Positions 34,739 through 43,619 of a stretch of 64,000 nt of DNA are shown here, one piece after another; within the stretch, counting starts at the first letter, position 1; the number at the start of each line of letters is the position of its first letter. Both the position numbers and the translations under genes were made by a program. The DNA comes from Pleomorphomonas diazotrophica (GTDB taxonomy: Bacteria; Pseudomonadota; Alphaproteobacteria; Rhizobiales; Pleomorphomonadaceae). Where the stretch lies: contig NZ_PJNW01000009.1 in assembly GCF_002844595.1 (NCBI RefSeq), positions 186,001 through 250,000 on the forward strand. Direction: 5' to 3'. Under the pieces are notes generated by a model, which saw only the letters and a list, made by a program, of their open reading frames with translations, did no database searches and was not told where the DNA came from.

Positions 34739-35035
34739 ATGAACACCAATCGCAAGCGATTCCGTCTCGCCCTGGCGTGTCTTCTGACGCTGCCAATCGT
34801 CGCGGGACACGCCGCCGAGGCGCGTTGTCTGACGCCTGCCGAGGCGCAGGCCGTCGTCGGCAGCGGTGCCGTTCAGAGGCTGGGCGTCATCGCCCGCGTC
34901 GTCGGTGGGGAAATCGTCGATGCACAGCTCTGCGAGGGCGGCGGAATCCTGGTCTACCGGCTCGCCGTGATGCGCGAGGGCGGACGGGTGGACAACCTCA
35001 TCGTCGATGCGACGTCAGGCCAGCAACTTCGCTGA
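34739..35035 (+). CDS. Small periplasmic PepSY-like protein, possible FeuN analogue
   Basis: This 98-residue product has a signal peptide (MNTNRKRFRLALACLLTLPI, cleavage near Ala26-Ala29) and a short mature domain with two Cys and a PepSY-like ending (ILVYRLAVMREGGRVDNLIVDATSG). It lies 13 bases before the FeuP-like regulator and is certainly co-transcribed with the feuPQ pair. In Sinorhizobium a small periplasmic protein, FeuN, encoded next to feuPQ, restrains the sensor kinase FeuQ. The position, size and export signal make the same role likely here, but this is inference, not sequence identity. Confidence 0.72.
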   Translation: MNTNRKRFRLALACLLTLPIVAGHAAEARCLTPAEAQAVVGSGAVQRLGVIARVVGGEIVDAQLCEGGGILVYRLAVMREGGRVDNLIVDATSGQQLR

Positions 35036-35048
35036 ATCGGGGACCTCA

Positions 35049-35711
35049 ATGCGGATTTTAGTGGTCGAGGACGACCGTGACCTGAACCGGCAGCTTGTCA
35101 CCGCCTGCCGCGACGCCGGCTATGCGGTGGATGCCGCCTTCGACGGCGAGGAAGGACATTTCCTCGGCGACACCGAACCCTATGACGCGGTGATCCTCGA
35201 TATTGGCCTGCCGAAGATGGACGGCCTCAGCGTGCTCGAAGCCTGGCGGAGAGACGGCCGGCTGGTGCCGGTGCTGCTGCTGACCGCCCGCGACCGCTGG
35301 AGCGACAAGGTGGCCGGCATTGATGCCGGCGCCGACGACTATGTCGCCAAACCCTTCCACATGGAGGAGGTGCTGGCGCGCCTCAGGGCGCTGACCCGCC
35401 GCGCCGCCGGCCGTGCCTCCAACGAGGTGGAGGTCGGGCGCGTGAGGCTCGACGTCAAGGCGGGGCGGCTGACCGTCGACGGCAACCCCATCAAGCTGAC
35501 CTCGCATGAGTTCCGCCTCATGCAATACCTGATGCTGCACGTGGACAAGGTGATCTCGCGCACCGAACTGGTGGAACATCTCTACGATCAGGACTTCGAT
35601 CGCGATTCCAACACGATCGAGGTGTTCGTCGGCCGTCTGCGCAAGAAGATGGGCATCGACCTCATCGAAACGGTGCGCGGTCTCGGCTACCGCATTGCGT
35701 CCGGAAAATGA
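35049..35711 (+). CDS. feuP: OmpR-family response regulator, FeuP-like
   Basis: This 220-residue regulator has a receiver domain with Asp51 (LDIGLPKMDG), Asp8-Asp9 acidic pocket and Lys in VAKPFHMEEV, followed by an OmpR-type winged helix (about 125-218, LTSHEFRLMQYLMLHVDKVISR). It overlaps the kinase gene by 4 bases. Together with the cytochrome c maturation genes downstream it mirrors rhizobial loci where feuPQ accompany cycHJKL. In rhizobia FeuP activates genes for cyclic glucan export, osmoadaptation and symbiosis. The name is based on context and layout; the PhoP name is used for the same family elsewhere. Confidence 0.8.
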   Translation: MRILVVEDDRDLNRQLVTACRDAGYAVDAAFDGEEGHFLGDTEPYDAVILDIGLPKMDGLSVLEAWRRDGRLVPVLLLTARDRWSDKVAGIDAGADDYVAKPFHMEEVLARLRALTRRAAGRASNEVEVGRVRLDVKAGRLTVDGNPIKLTSHEFRLMQYLMLHVDKVISRTELVEHLYDQDFDRDSNTIEVFVGRLRKKMGIDLIETVRGLGYRIASGK

Positions 35712-37090
35712 AGATCCGCCTCGGAAAGCTCGGCGAGTGGCTGAAGAGTTCGCTGGCGCTGCGCTTGGTGCTCGCGTCGGCGCTGTGGGCGACGATCGCC
35801 CTGGCCGCCTTCGGCTGGCTGCTCACCGAACTCTACCGGGCCAGTCTCATCCGGTCCTTCGACGAGCGCATCATCGTCTACGAGAAGACGCTGGCCGGCG
35901 TGGTCGCCTCGACCCCAGATGGCGGCGTGCCTGATCCCGGCACCATGGGCGACCCCCGCTTCGGCCGCTACCAGTCCGGCTGGTACTGGCTGGTCGTCGA
36001 TGTGAAGTCGCAGGTCACCGTCGCCACCAGCCAGTCGCTGTTCGGCGAGGTGCTGACGCTGCCCCCGCCACCCAACAATGGCGTGGCGGTGACCAACGAC
36101 GCCCGCGACCCGACCGGCATCGCCCTGCGTCACGCGGCGCAACGCATCTTCCTCAGCAATGGCCGGATGTACGATCTTCACGTCACCGGCAACATCGCCG
36201 AACTCGCCGACGAGATTTCGACCTTCCGCTTCCAGGTGTTCGCCACGCTTGCCGCCTTCGCGCTCGGCCTCGTTGCCGCGGCCGGCCTCCAGGTGAGCTT
36301 CGGCCTCCGACCACTGGCCGCCATGAGCCGCCGCCTTGCCGATATTCGCGAGGGGAGGGCGAACCGACTGGAAGGCCGGCTGCCCCGCGAAATTGCCGCT
36401 CTCGGCAAGGAGCTCAACGCCTTGATCGAGACCAACAGCGCCATCGTCGAGCGGTCGCGGACGCAGGTCGGCAACCTTGCCCACGCGCTGAAGACGCCCC
36501 TCGCCGTCATGCTGAACGAGGCGCGCGCCGAGGGCGGTCCGCTCGCCGACAAGGTCGTCGAGCAGGTGACGGTGATGCGGGCCGAGGTCGATCGCTATCT
36601 CGACCGGGCACGGCTCGCCGCCGATCGCAAGGTGGTTGGCGCGGTGGCCGACGTCCGCCATTCGCTGGAAGGACTGATCCGCGTTCTGAGCCGGGCCTAT
36701 CCGGACCGCAGCCTCTACCTCGAGGATGGGGGCGCCGGTTATCCCAAGGCGCGTATCGAGCGGCGCGACCTCGAGGAACTTGTCGGCAACCTGATGGACA
36801 ACGCCTGCAAATACGGCCGCGAGCAGGTGCGGATCGCGCTCTCGATCGACAGGAGCGACCGCGACCGGCCCCTGGTGGAAATCCGTGTCGAGGACGATGG
36901 CCCCGGCCTGCCGCCGTCGTCCTATGCCGAGGTGCTCGGCCGCGGCAAGCGGTTGGATGAGACGCTGCCGGGATCCGGCTTCGGCCTCGCCATCGCGGCG
37001 GAAATCGCCGAAACCTACGGCGGGTCGCTGGTCCTCGATCGGGCGGCTCTCGGAGGACTGGCGGTGACCCTTCGCATTCCCTTGAGTTGA
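35708..37090 (+). CDS. feuQ: Membrane sensor histidine kinase, FeuQ-like
   Basis: This 460-residue kinase has two membrane helices (about residues 17-42 and 180-200) flanking a periplasmic region, a HAMP segment, HisKA with the His in NLAHALKTPLAVMLNE, and an HATPase domain (NLMDNACKYG, DDGPGLP, GSGFGLAIAAEI). It is the partner of the overlapping response regulator. FeuQ in Sinorhizobium is inhibited by FeuN in the periplasm; the small exported protein directly upstream is the natural candidate here. Family assignment is strong; the feuQ name rests on context. Confidence 0.82.
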   Translation: MKIRLGKLGEWLKSSLALRLVLASALWATIALAAFGWLLTELYRASLIRSFDERIIVYEKTLAGVVASTPDGGVPDPGTMGDPRFGRYQSGWYWLVVDVKSQVTVATSQSLFGEVLTLPPPPNNGVAVTNDARDPTGIALRHAAQRIFLSNGRMYDLHVTGNIAELADEISTFRFQVFATLAAFALGLVAAAGLQVSFGLRPLAAMSRRLADIREGRANRLEGRLPREIAALGKELNALIETNSAIVERSRTQVGNLAHALKTPLAVMLNEARAEGGPLADKVVEQVTVMRAEVDRYLDRARLAADRKVVGAVADVRHSLEGLIRVLSRAYPDRSLYLEDGGAGYPKARIERRDLEELVGNLMDNACKYGREQVRIALSIDRSDRDRPLVEIRVEDDGPGLPPSSYAEVLGRGKRLDETLPGSGFGLAIAAEIAETYGGSLVLDRAALGGLAVTLRIPLS

Positions 37091-37255
37091 AACTCATTGA
37101 CAGGATGCCGGACGAGGTAGGCAGTAAATGTAAGACGGGAGGTCTATTGCGGCAAGAATAGGTTGTAACCAAAATTCGGCCATGGTTTCAGGCCATTGCA
37201 AGTATCAAGGGTGATTCGCCCAAGTGATTGATTCCAATCTCGGAGACCCGGAGAG

Positions 37256-37717
37256 ATGCTGTTGAAGAATTTCGTGATCGTCGGCCTGGCGGCGTCCCTG
37301 CTGGCCGGATGCGCGACCGGCCCCAACCAGAACCAGACGCTTGGCACGCTGGCCGGTGCCGTCGGTGGCGCCGCCATCGGCTCGGCCTTCGGCCAGGGCA
37401 GTGGCAAGGTGGCGGCGATCGCCGCCGGCGCGCTGGTTGGTGGCTTCCTAGGCAACCAGATCGGCGCCGCCCTCGATGCCGATTCGCAGCGCTACAACTA
37501 CGCGGCCAGCGTCAACGCGCTGGATACGGGCTATCCCCAGCAGTGGCAGAACCCGCAGGCCGGTACCTACGGCACCGTCAGCCCGGGTCCGGTTGCCTAT
37601 GTCAACAACCGCACCTGCCGCCCCTACACCAACACGGTGTTCATCGACGGACAGCAGCAGGTTGCCCGTGGCACTGCCTGCCGCAATCCGGACGGCAGCT
37701 GGCAGGTGGTCGGCTGA
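37256..37717 (+). CDS. Glycine-zipper lipoprotein (17-kDa antigen-like)
   Basis: This 153-residue lipoprotein has a lipobox (LLAGC, Cys18), then a glycine-zipper 2TM segment (TLAGAVGGAAIGSAFGQGSG, AAIAAGALVGGFLGNQIGAA) that can form two membrane helices, and a C-terminal domain with two Cys (CRPYTNTVFIDG, ARGTACRNPDGSW). It is like the rickettsial 17-kDa surface antigen and other outer-membrane lipoproteins. GGAGAG precedes the ATG. It follows feuQ by 165 bases and ends at a strong terminator. Confidence 0.85.
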   Translation: MLLKNFVIVGLAASLLAGCATGPNQNQTLGTLAGAVGGAAIGSAFGQGSGKVAAIAAGALVGGFLGNQIGAALDADSQRYNYAASVNALDTGYPQQWQNPQAGTYGTVSPGPVAYVNNRTCRPYTNTVFIDGQQQVARGTACRNPDGSWQVVG

Positions 37718-37750
37718 CCACGGCCCAGGCTTCCGGGTCATAATCTTGGA

Positions 37751-37780
37751 AAGGCCGGCTCTCACAGGAGCCGGCCTTTT
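37751..37780 (+). terminator. Terminator after the glycine-zipper gene
   Basis: AAGGCCGGCTC (37751-37761) and GAGCCGGCCTT (37768-37778) form an 11-bp stem with a 6-base loop, continuing into TTTT. Confidence 0.92.
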
Positions 37781-37872
37781 CGCATTTCTCGGTCCCCGCG
37801 TCCCTTCGTTACCAGTCGTCAACCATCTTGCGGCAGGATCGTTTGGTAAAGAAGCGGTTTACGGGATTCGAT

Positions 37873-39270
37873 ATGGACGGACGGGCGGCGGTGACCGACA
37901 AGGCCGAGGTGTTCCTGCGGGGGCTGTCGCCGCGGGCGCGCGGCATGCTGGTCCGTCGGCTGGAAAGCGATCGGTCGGTTCCCGTTGAAATCGAGGCCCG
38001 CCGTCGTCTCATTCTGGAGGCGGCCCGTGCCATCGCTGAAAGCCGCGGCGCCGCCCGGCAATCGGCGACCGGTAACGTGCCCGACATGCGCAAACTGGTG
38101 TTCGCCGCCTTCGAGCCCTACGTCATCGAGGAGAGGCTGGTGTTCCCGGCCCGCGGCTTCGTCACTGCCGCGACCCTGTCGCACATCTGGTCCTACGCCG
38201 CCAACGAGCTTCAGATTCCGGACATCGTCGCCTGGAGCGATCCCGCGACCGCGCCATCCTTGCCGAATGAGGCGGCGTGTCGCGAGGAGGCCGTGAGGCT
38301 GGAGGCGAAACTCTTCGAGGCGCTGGCGCGTCATATCGAGGCGATCGCCGACGAGCCGAAACAGCAGCAGCGTCTGATGTCGCGCATCGGCGGCGAGGTG
38401 GCCCGCCGCGAGCTGGACGACATGATCGCGGTGCGCGAGCGCCTAGACGATTTGCCGACGCTGAGCGCCGCCATCGTGCATCTCCTTGAAACCGGCCCGG
38501 CCGACATGGCGCTTCTCGAACAGATCGCCACCTACCTCACCAAATACCCCGAAACTGCTGGCTGGGTAGCTGGCGGCGTGTTTCGTCGGCAGTCGTCGGT
38601 GGTCCCTTTGCTTGTCGTCGCCAAGTTGCTGGCCGGCGGCGAAACGGCCCGGCGCGTCCGGTCCACGCCGGCGGCGGCAGCCTTCGTCGATCTGGGTTTG
38701 GCGGCGGCCGACCGCTCGGCCTCGCGGTTCCAGGCCATCCTGCGCGGCAGCCGCAACGCCGCCGATGCGGTGGCCCAGATCGGCCTGTTCCGATCGATCC
38801 TCACCGATCTCACCGGCGGCCTCGACATCGATAGCGACGGCGGCTGGCAACCGCGGATGGTCGCCATCAAGCGGCGCTTCTCGGAACTGCTGTTCGTCGA
38901 GTTCGACAAGCTGCTGCCGGCCATGCGCCGCGCCTTCCGTGTGCAGGAGGCCCCTTACCCGGGGGCGGCCGACGGAGCCGAGGCGGCATTCCTGTGCGCG
39001 CTCTTCGCGGCGGCCGGCAAGTCCCGCGACATCCTGGCAATCAACGGGCTTATCGGGCGCCTGACGCCGCTGGTCGATCAGGCGATCGAACTCTACGCCC
39101 TTGATTTGCCGACCAAGTTGCGAAGTCTTCAGGGCGAGGCGCGGACGGCGGCGCTGTCGGCGGTCGACCATCTCATCAAGGCCGCCGGCTTCCTTTACGG
39201 CGAGGACTATGCCTCTCACCTCCGCCGCAGCAAGGAACAGCAGCTCAAGGCATCGCGATCCGCCGCCTGA
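37873..39270 (+). CDS. Uncharacterised helical protein of 465 residues
   Basis: This protein has no signal peptide or clear membrane segment and is largely alpha-helical, with repeat-like helical units rich in Leu, Ala and Arg (for example LEAKLFEALARHIEAIADEP, LLEQIATYLTKYPETAGW). I recognise no domain. It shows some resemblance in general character to the DUF2336-type helical repeat proteins but not in motif. The ATG at 37873 is assumed; upstream TTG starts at 37828 exist. It lies between the feuPQ-lipoprotein group and the ccm genes, so a role in the same envelope context is possible but unproven. Confidence 0.72.
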   Translation: MDGRAAVTDKAEVFLRGLSPRARGMLVRRLESDRSVPVEIEARRRLILEAARAIAESRGAARQSATGNVPDMRKLVFAAFEPYVIEERLVFPARGFVTAATLSHIWSYAANELQIPDIVAWSDPATAPSLPNEAACREEAVRLEAKLFEALARHIEAIADEPKQQQRLMSRIGGEVARRELDDMIAVRERLDDLPTLSAAIVHLLETGPADMALLEQIATYLTKYPETAGWVAGGVFRRQSSVVPLLVVAKLLAGGETARRVRSTPAAAAFVDLGLAAADRSASRFQAILRGSRNAADAVAQIGLFRSILTDLTGGLDIDSDGGWQPRMVAIKRRFSELLFVEFDKLLPAMRRAFRVQEAPYPGAADGAEAAFLCALFAAAGKSRDILAINGLIGRLTPLVDQAIELYALDLPTKLRSLQGEARTAALSAVDHLIKAAGFLYGEDYASHLRRSKEQQLKASRSAA

Positions 39271-39398
39271 GCGCAGCCGGCTTTTCTGGAATCCTTCTCA
39301 AATTCGCCCAGAAGTCCATTGAGAAACAGTCGGCATTGCCCTATTCGGCTTGGGCATCGGAGCGTCGGCCGTGGCGGCGGCTCGGGAAAGAGCAACGG

Positions 39399-40517
39399 AT
39401 GGTTTTCTGGGTCCTGCTGGCACTGTTGACGGCGGCGGTCGTGCTGGTCGTCATCGCTCCCATGACGCGCCCGGCTGGCGCGCTCTCGGCGCCCGCCGGC
39501 GAGGAGACGCGCGTCTATCGCGATCAGCTCGGCGAACTCGAGCGCGATCGCGATCGCGGTCTGATCGGCGGCGAGGAGGCGGAGGCTGCCCGCGCCGAGA
39601 TCGCCCGCCGCCTGCTGGCCGCAGCGCGCACGGAGGCGACAGGCGGGGAACCTCGACCGGGCAGCAACCGGCTTGTCGCGCTGACGACCGTCCTTGCCAT
39701 TCCAGCCATCGCCCTGCCGCTCTATCTCGTCCTCGGCCAGCCGGAGATGTCCGATGCGCCGCTCGCCGAGCGCATGGCGGCGGCGCCCGCCGCCGGCGAT
39801 ATTGGCGATCTGGTGGGGCGCGTCGAAAAGCACCTTGCTGCCAACCCCGGCGACCTCTCCGGCTGGCGGATCATCGCGCCGGTCTACGCCCGTCTCGGTC
39901 GGCTGGATGATGCGGTGAAGGCATGGGGCAAGCTGGTGGCTGCCGGCGAAGCGGACGCCGGCACGCTGGAAAACTATGGCGTCGGTCTCGTCGATACCAA
40001 TAGCGGCATCGTCTCGCCCGAAGCGCAGTCGATCCTGGCGCGCGCCGTCGCCGCCGACCCGGACCGCGCCCGCGCCCGCTTTTACTATGTGGAAGGCCTG
40101 CGCCAGGCCGGCGCCTTCGATGAGGCATTGCAGCAGGCGGACGAACTGATCCGCCGCTCACCGGCCGATGCGCCCTGGCTCGGGACGGTGCGTGGCAAGC
40201 GCGGCGAAATCCTGGCCGCGCTCAACAAGCCGGCCGACACGCCGGAGCCGCCGACCCTGCCTGCTGCCGGAACGGGGATCGACCAGACGGCGATCGAGGG
40301 CATGGTCGATGGCCTTGCCGCCAAGCTCGCCGCCAATCCGGACGATCGCGACGGCTGGATCCGCCTGATGCGGTCGAACATGGTGTTGGGGCGCACTGAC
40401 AAGGCGAGCGCCGCGCTCGCCGACGCCCGGAAAGCCTTCGCGGGCAATGCCGAGGCGCTGGCAGCCCTCGACGCCGCAGCGGCAGACCTCGGCATCGCCA
40501 AGCAGGAAGGACAGTGA
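39399..40517 (+). CDS. ccmI: Cytochrome c maturation protein CcmI
   Basis: This 372-residue protein has two membrane helices at the N-terminus (residues about 2-21 and 92-112) separated by a short loop, and a large periplasmic TPR-like part that binds the C-terminus of apocytochrome c and presents it to the CcmFH heme-lyase complex. The first transmembrane segment starts MVFWVLLALLTAAVVLVVIA. It is the first gene of ccmI-E-F-H (cycHJKL in rhizobia), with 2 bases before ccmE. Start chosen at 39399 behind GGGAAAG. Confidence 0.9.
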   Translation: MVFWVLLALLTAAVVLVVIAPMTRPAGALSAPAGEETRVYRDQLGELERDRDRGLIGGEEAEAARAEIARRLLAAARTEATGGEPRPGSNRLVALTTVLAIPAIALPLYLVLGQPEMSDAPLAERMAAAPAAGDIGDLVGRVEKHLAANPGDLSGWRIIAPVYARLGRLDDAVKAWGKLVAAGEADAGTLENYGVGLVDTNSGIVSPEAQSILARAVAADPDRARARFYYVEGLRQAGAFDEALQQADELIRRSPADAPWLGTVRGKRGEILAALNKPADTPEPPTLPAAGTGIDQTAIEGMVDGLAAKLAANPDDRDGWIRLMRSNMVLGRTDKASAALADARKAFAGNAEALAALDAAAADLGIAKQEGQ

Positions 40518-40519
40518 CG

Positions 40520-40996
40520 ATGGCCATGACGCGCAGGACGCGACGCCTCATCCTGATCGGCACGGTGGGGGCGGTTCTCGCCGTGGCCGTCGGCCTCGTT
40601 CTCTTTGCGCTGTCGGGCGAGATCACCCTTTACAAGACGCCCACCGAGATCATCGAGCAGCCTCGTGCGGAGGGCCGACGGCTTCGCATCGGCGGTCTCG
40701 TCGAAGTCGGCAGCGTGGTCCGCAAGGATGGTGGGCAAGTGGAGTTCAAGGTGACCGACACCGCGAATGCCGTGCCCGTCACCTATCGAGGGCTGCTGCC
40801 GGACCTGTTCCAGGAAGGGCAGGGCGTGGTCGCCGAGGGAAAGCTCGATGAGAGCGGCCTGTTCCAGGCCGACACGGTGCTGGCCAAGCATGACGAGCGC
40901 TACATGCCGAAGGAAGTGGTGGACGCGCTGAAGGCTCAGGGCGTCTGGGAGGAAGGCCAGCCGGGCGGGCCGACTCCGCCGGCGGCGAAGAATTAG
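40520..40996 (+). CDS. ccmE: Heme chaperone CcmE
   Basis: This 158-residue membrane-anchored periplasmic chaperone carries heme to CcmF. It has an N-terminal anchor (residues about 12-32), an OB-fold, and the heme-binding His in AKHDERYMPKEV. It begins at 40520 after GGAAGGA, 2 bases past the ccmI stop. A downstream ATG at 40526 is also possible. It is in the same operon as ccmI, ccmF and ccmH. Confidence 0.95.
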   Translation: MAMTRRTRRLILIGTVGAVLAVAVGLVLFALSGEITLYKTPTEIIEQPRAEGRRLRIGGLVEVGSVVRKDGGQVEFKVTDTANAVPVTYRGLLPDLFQEGQGVVAEGKLDESGLFQADTVLAKHDERYMPKEVVDALKAQGVWEEGQPGGPTPPAAKN

Positions 40997-41007
40997 GCGA
41001 GGATGGC

Positions 41008-42984
41008 ATGATCGTCGAATTTGGCCATTTCGCCCTGATCCTGGCGCTGGCGGTTGCCGTAGGCCAGTCGATCCTGCCGATCGCCGGCTTCTTCCGCCGC
41101 GATCCGGCTCTGATGGCCGTGGCGCCGCGGGCGTCGATGATGCAGCTCCTGCTGGTCGCGCTCGCCTTTGCCGCGCTCACCTACGCCTATCTCGTCTCCG
41201 ACTTCTCGCTTCTCAACGTCGTCGAGAACTCCCATTCGGAAAAGCCGCTGATCTTCAAGATTTCCGGCGTCTGGGGCAATCACGAGGGGTCGATGCTGCT
41301 CTGGGCATTGATCCTGGCGCTGTTCGGCGCGGCGGTGGCGGCCTTCGGCGGCAATCTGCCGCAAACGCTCAAGGCCAATGTGCTCGCCGTGCAGGGCTGG
41401 ATCAGCACCGCCTTCCTCGCCTTCATCCTGACGACGTCCAACCCCTTCCTGCGCCTCGCCGAGCCGCCGATGGAGGGCAGGGACCTCAACCCCGTCCTTC
41501 AGGATGTCGGCCTCGCCATCCATCCGCCGCTCCTCTATCTCGGTTACGTCGGCTTCTCCATCGCCTTCGCCTTCGCCATCGCCGCGCTGATCGAGGGGCG
41601 GATCGACGCCGCCTGGGCACGCTGGGTGCGGCCCTGGGTGCTAGGCGCCTGGATCTTCCTCACCGCCGGCATCGCCATGGGGTCCTACTGGGCCTATTAC
41701 GAGCTCGGCTGGGGCGGCTTCTGGTTCTGGGACCCGGTCGAGAATGCGTCGCTGATGCCCTGGCTGGTCGGAACGGCACTGCTGCACTCGGCTGTGGTGA
41801 TGGAAAAGCGGGAAGCGCTGAAGGTCTGGACGGTGCTGCTCGCCATCCTCGCCTTCTCGCTGTCGCTGCTCGGCACCTTCCTCGTTCGGTCCGGCGTGCT
41901 GACCTCGGTGCATGCCTTCGCCACCGACCCGGCCCGCGGCGTGTTCATCCTGGCCATCCTCTGCCTGTTCATCGGTGGCGGCCTCGGTCTCTTCGCCTTC
42001 CGCGCCGGCACGCTCCGGCAGGGTGGGCTGTTCGCGCCGGTGAGCCGCGAGGGGGCGCTCGTCCTCAACAACGTGTTCCTGACCGTGGCGGCGGGCGTGG
42101 TGCTGTTCGGAACGCTTGTGCCGTTGATCGTATCAGCCTTCGGCGGGGCCATCTCGGTCGGCGCGCCCTATTTCAACACGGTGTTCGGCCCGCTGTTCGG
42201 CGCGACGCTGCTGGTGGTGCCTCTCGGGCCGCTGCTTGCCTGGAAGCGCGGCGATCTGCTCGGTGCGCTCGAACGCCTGTGGGCGGTGTTCGCCCTCGCC
42301 GCGCTGGTCGCCGTCCTCGTTGCCTGGATGAAGGGCGAAACGCACATCACCGCTCTCTTCGGCCTTGGCGTTGCCGTCTGGGTACTGGTCGGGGCCTTCG
42401 CCGAGTTGGTGACGCGCGCCCGCTTTCGCGAGGTTGGGCTGTCGGTCGGTCTCAGGCGCCTTGCCGGCCTGCCGCGTTCGGCCTTCGGCACGGCGCTCGC
42501 CCATGCCGGCCTCGGCGTGACCTTGCTCGGCATCGTCGCCACCTCGGCTTTCCAAAGCGAGGCCATTCTGGAGATGAAGCCGGGCGACACCGCCACCGTC
42601 GGCGCCTATTCGGTGACCTTTGACGGCATCCGCAACAGCTCCGGCCCCAACTATTCCGAAAGCGTTGCCACCATGACGGTCCGGGAGGGTGGAGTGGTGC
42701 GCTTCGTCGTCGAGCCGTCGCGGCGCTTCTATGCCGCCCGGCAGATGCCGACCACCGAAGCCGGCATCCGGACCCACGGCCTGTCGCAGTTCTATGTCAC
42801 GCTGGGCGGCGAAGGCCGCGACAGCGGTTCGGTGGTGGTGCGCATGTGGGACAAGCCGCTGGTGACGCTGATCTGGCTCGGTGCGCTCGTCATGATGGCC
42901 GGTGGTACTCTGTCGCTGGCCGACCGCCGCCTGCGCGTCGGCGCGCCGAAGCCGGCCCGCCGGGCGACGGTACCGGCCGAATGA
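41008..42984 (+). CDS. ccmF: Cytochrome c heme lyase subunit CcmF
   Basis: This 658-residue inner-membrane protein has about 15 membrane helices and the tryptophan-rich signature WGGFWFWDPVENASLMPWL that handles heme, plus a C-terminal periplasmic domain. With CcmH and CcmI it ligates heme to apocytochrome c. Gene order and 11-base spacing after ccmE confirm the operon. The stop overlaps the neighbouring ATG at 42981, but ccmH most likely starts at 42999. Confidence 0.95.
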   Translation: MIVEFGHFALILALAVAVGQSILPIAGFFRRDPALMAVAPRASMMQLLLVALAFAALTYAYLVSDFSLLNVVENSHSEKPLIFKISGVWGNHEGSMLLWALILALFGAAVAAFGGNLPQTLKANVLAVQGWISTAFLAFILTTSNPFLRLAEPPMEGRDLNPVLQDVGLAIHPPLLYLGYVGFSIAFAFAIAALIEGRIDAAWARWVRPWVLGAWIFLTAGIAMGSYWAYYELGWGGFWFWDPVENASLMPWLVGTALLHSAVVMEKREALKVWTVLLAILAFSLSLLGTFLVRSGVLTSVHAFATDPARGVFILAILCLFIGGGLGLFAFRAGTLRQGGLFAPVSREGALVLNNVFLTVAAGVVLFGTLVPLIVSAFGGAISVGAPYFNTVFGPLFGATLLVVPLGPLLAWKRGDLLGALERLWAVFALAALVAVLVAWMKGETHITALFGLGVAVWVLVGAFAELVTRARFREVGLSVGLRRLAGLPRSAFGTALAHAGLGVTLLGIVATSAFQSEAILEMKPGDTATVGAYSVTFDGIRNSSGPNYSESVATMTVREGGVVRFVVEPSRRFYAARQMPTTEAGIRTHGLSQFYVTLGGEGRDSGSVVVRMWDKPLVTLIWLGALVMMAGGTLSLADRRLRVGAPKPARRATVPAE

Positions 42985-42998
42985 CGGAGGGAATCCCG

Positions 42999-43478
42999 AT
43001 GCGCCGCCTTCTTTCCGCTCTCGCCGTTCTCCTCGCGCTCGCCGCTCCGGCCGCCGCCGTCGACCCGTCCGAACGTTTGCCCGATCCGGCCCAGGAAGAG
43101 CGGGCTCGCGCGATTTCCGAAGAGCTCCGTTGCCTCGTCTGCCAAAACCAGTCGATCGACGCCTCCGATGCCCAGCTCGCCAAGGATCTCCGGATCATCG
43201 TTCGCGAGCGCATCGCCGCCGGCGACAGCGACAATGAGGTTCGCGACTTTCTGGTTGCCCGCTACGGCGAGTTCGTGCTGCTGAGGCCGCGCGCCCACGG
43301 CATCGGCCTTCTTCTCTGGGCGCTGCCGCCGGCGCTGCTGCTGATCGCCGGGACGGGGCTGTTCATCGCCTTCCGTCGGCGCCCGCCCGCCGCCGCGACC
43401 GCGGACAGCCTCTCCGCTGACGAGGAGGCGGCGCTGAAAGCGCTGTCGCGCGAAGAGGATGAGTCGCCAAACCTTTGA
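42999..43478 (+). CDS. ccmH: Cytochrome c maturation thiol-disulfide protein CcmH
   Basis: This 159-residue protein has a signal peptide (MRRLLSALAVLLALAAPAAA), the redox motif LRCLVCQNQSI (CxxC) that reduces apocytochrome thiols, and a C-terminal membrane helix (about residues 100-122). ATG 42999 is preferred over ATG 42981 because GGAGGGA stands 6 bases before it and the signal peptide begins at that point. It ends the ccmIEFH operon. Confidence 0.93.
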   Translation: MRRLLSALAVLLALAAPAAAVDPSERLPDPAQEERARAISEELRCLVCQNQSIDASDAQLAKDLRIIVRERIAAGDSDNEVRDFLVARYGEFVLLRPRAHGIGLLLWALPPALLLIAGTGLFIAFRRRPPAAATADSLSADEEAALKALSREEDESPNL

Positions 43479-43619
43479 AATAAGGCAACTTTTCGGCGGC
43501 CTTTCTTACAAAAGTTTAATGCGCCAGCAATCTTCAGGTTAGGCTCGGGATGGCTATATGACGCCATAGAAACCGGATCGACAGCCGGTTCCCGAAATCA
43601 CTTCCCTGGAGTTTCCCCC

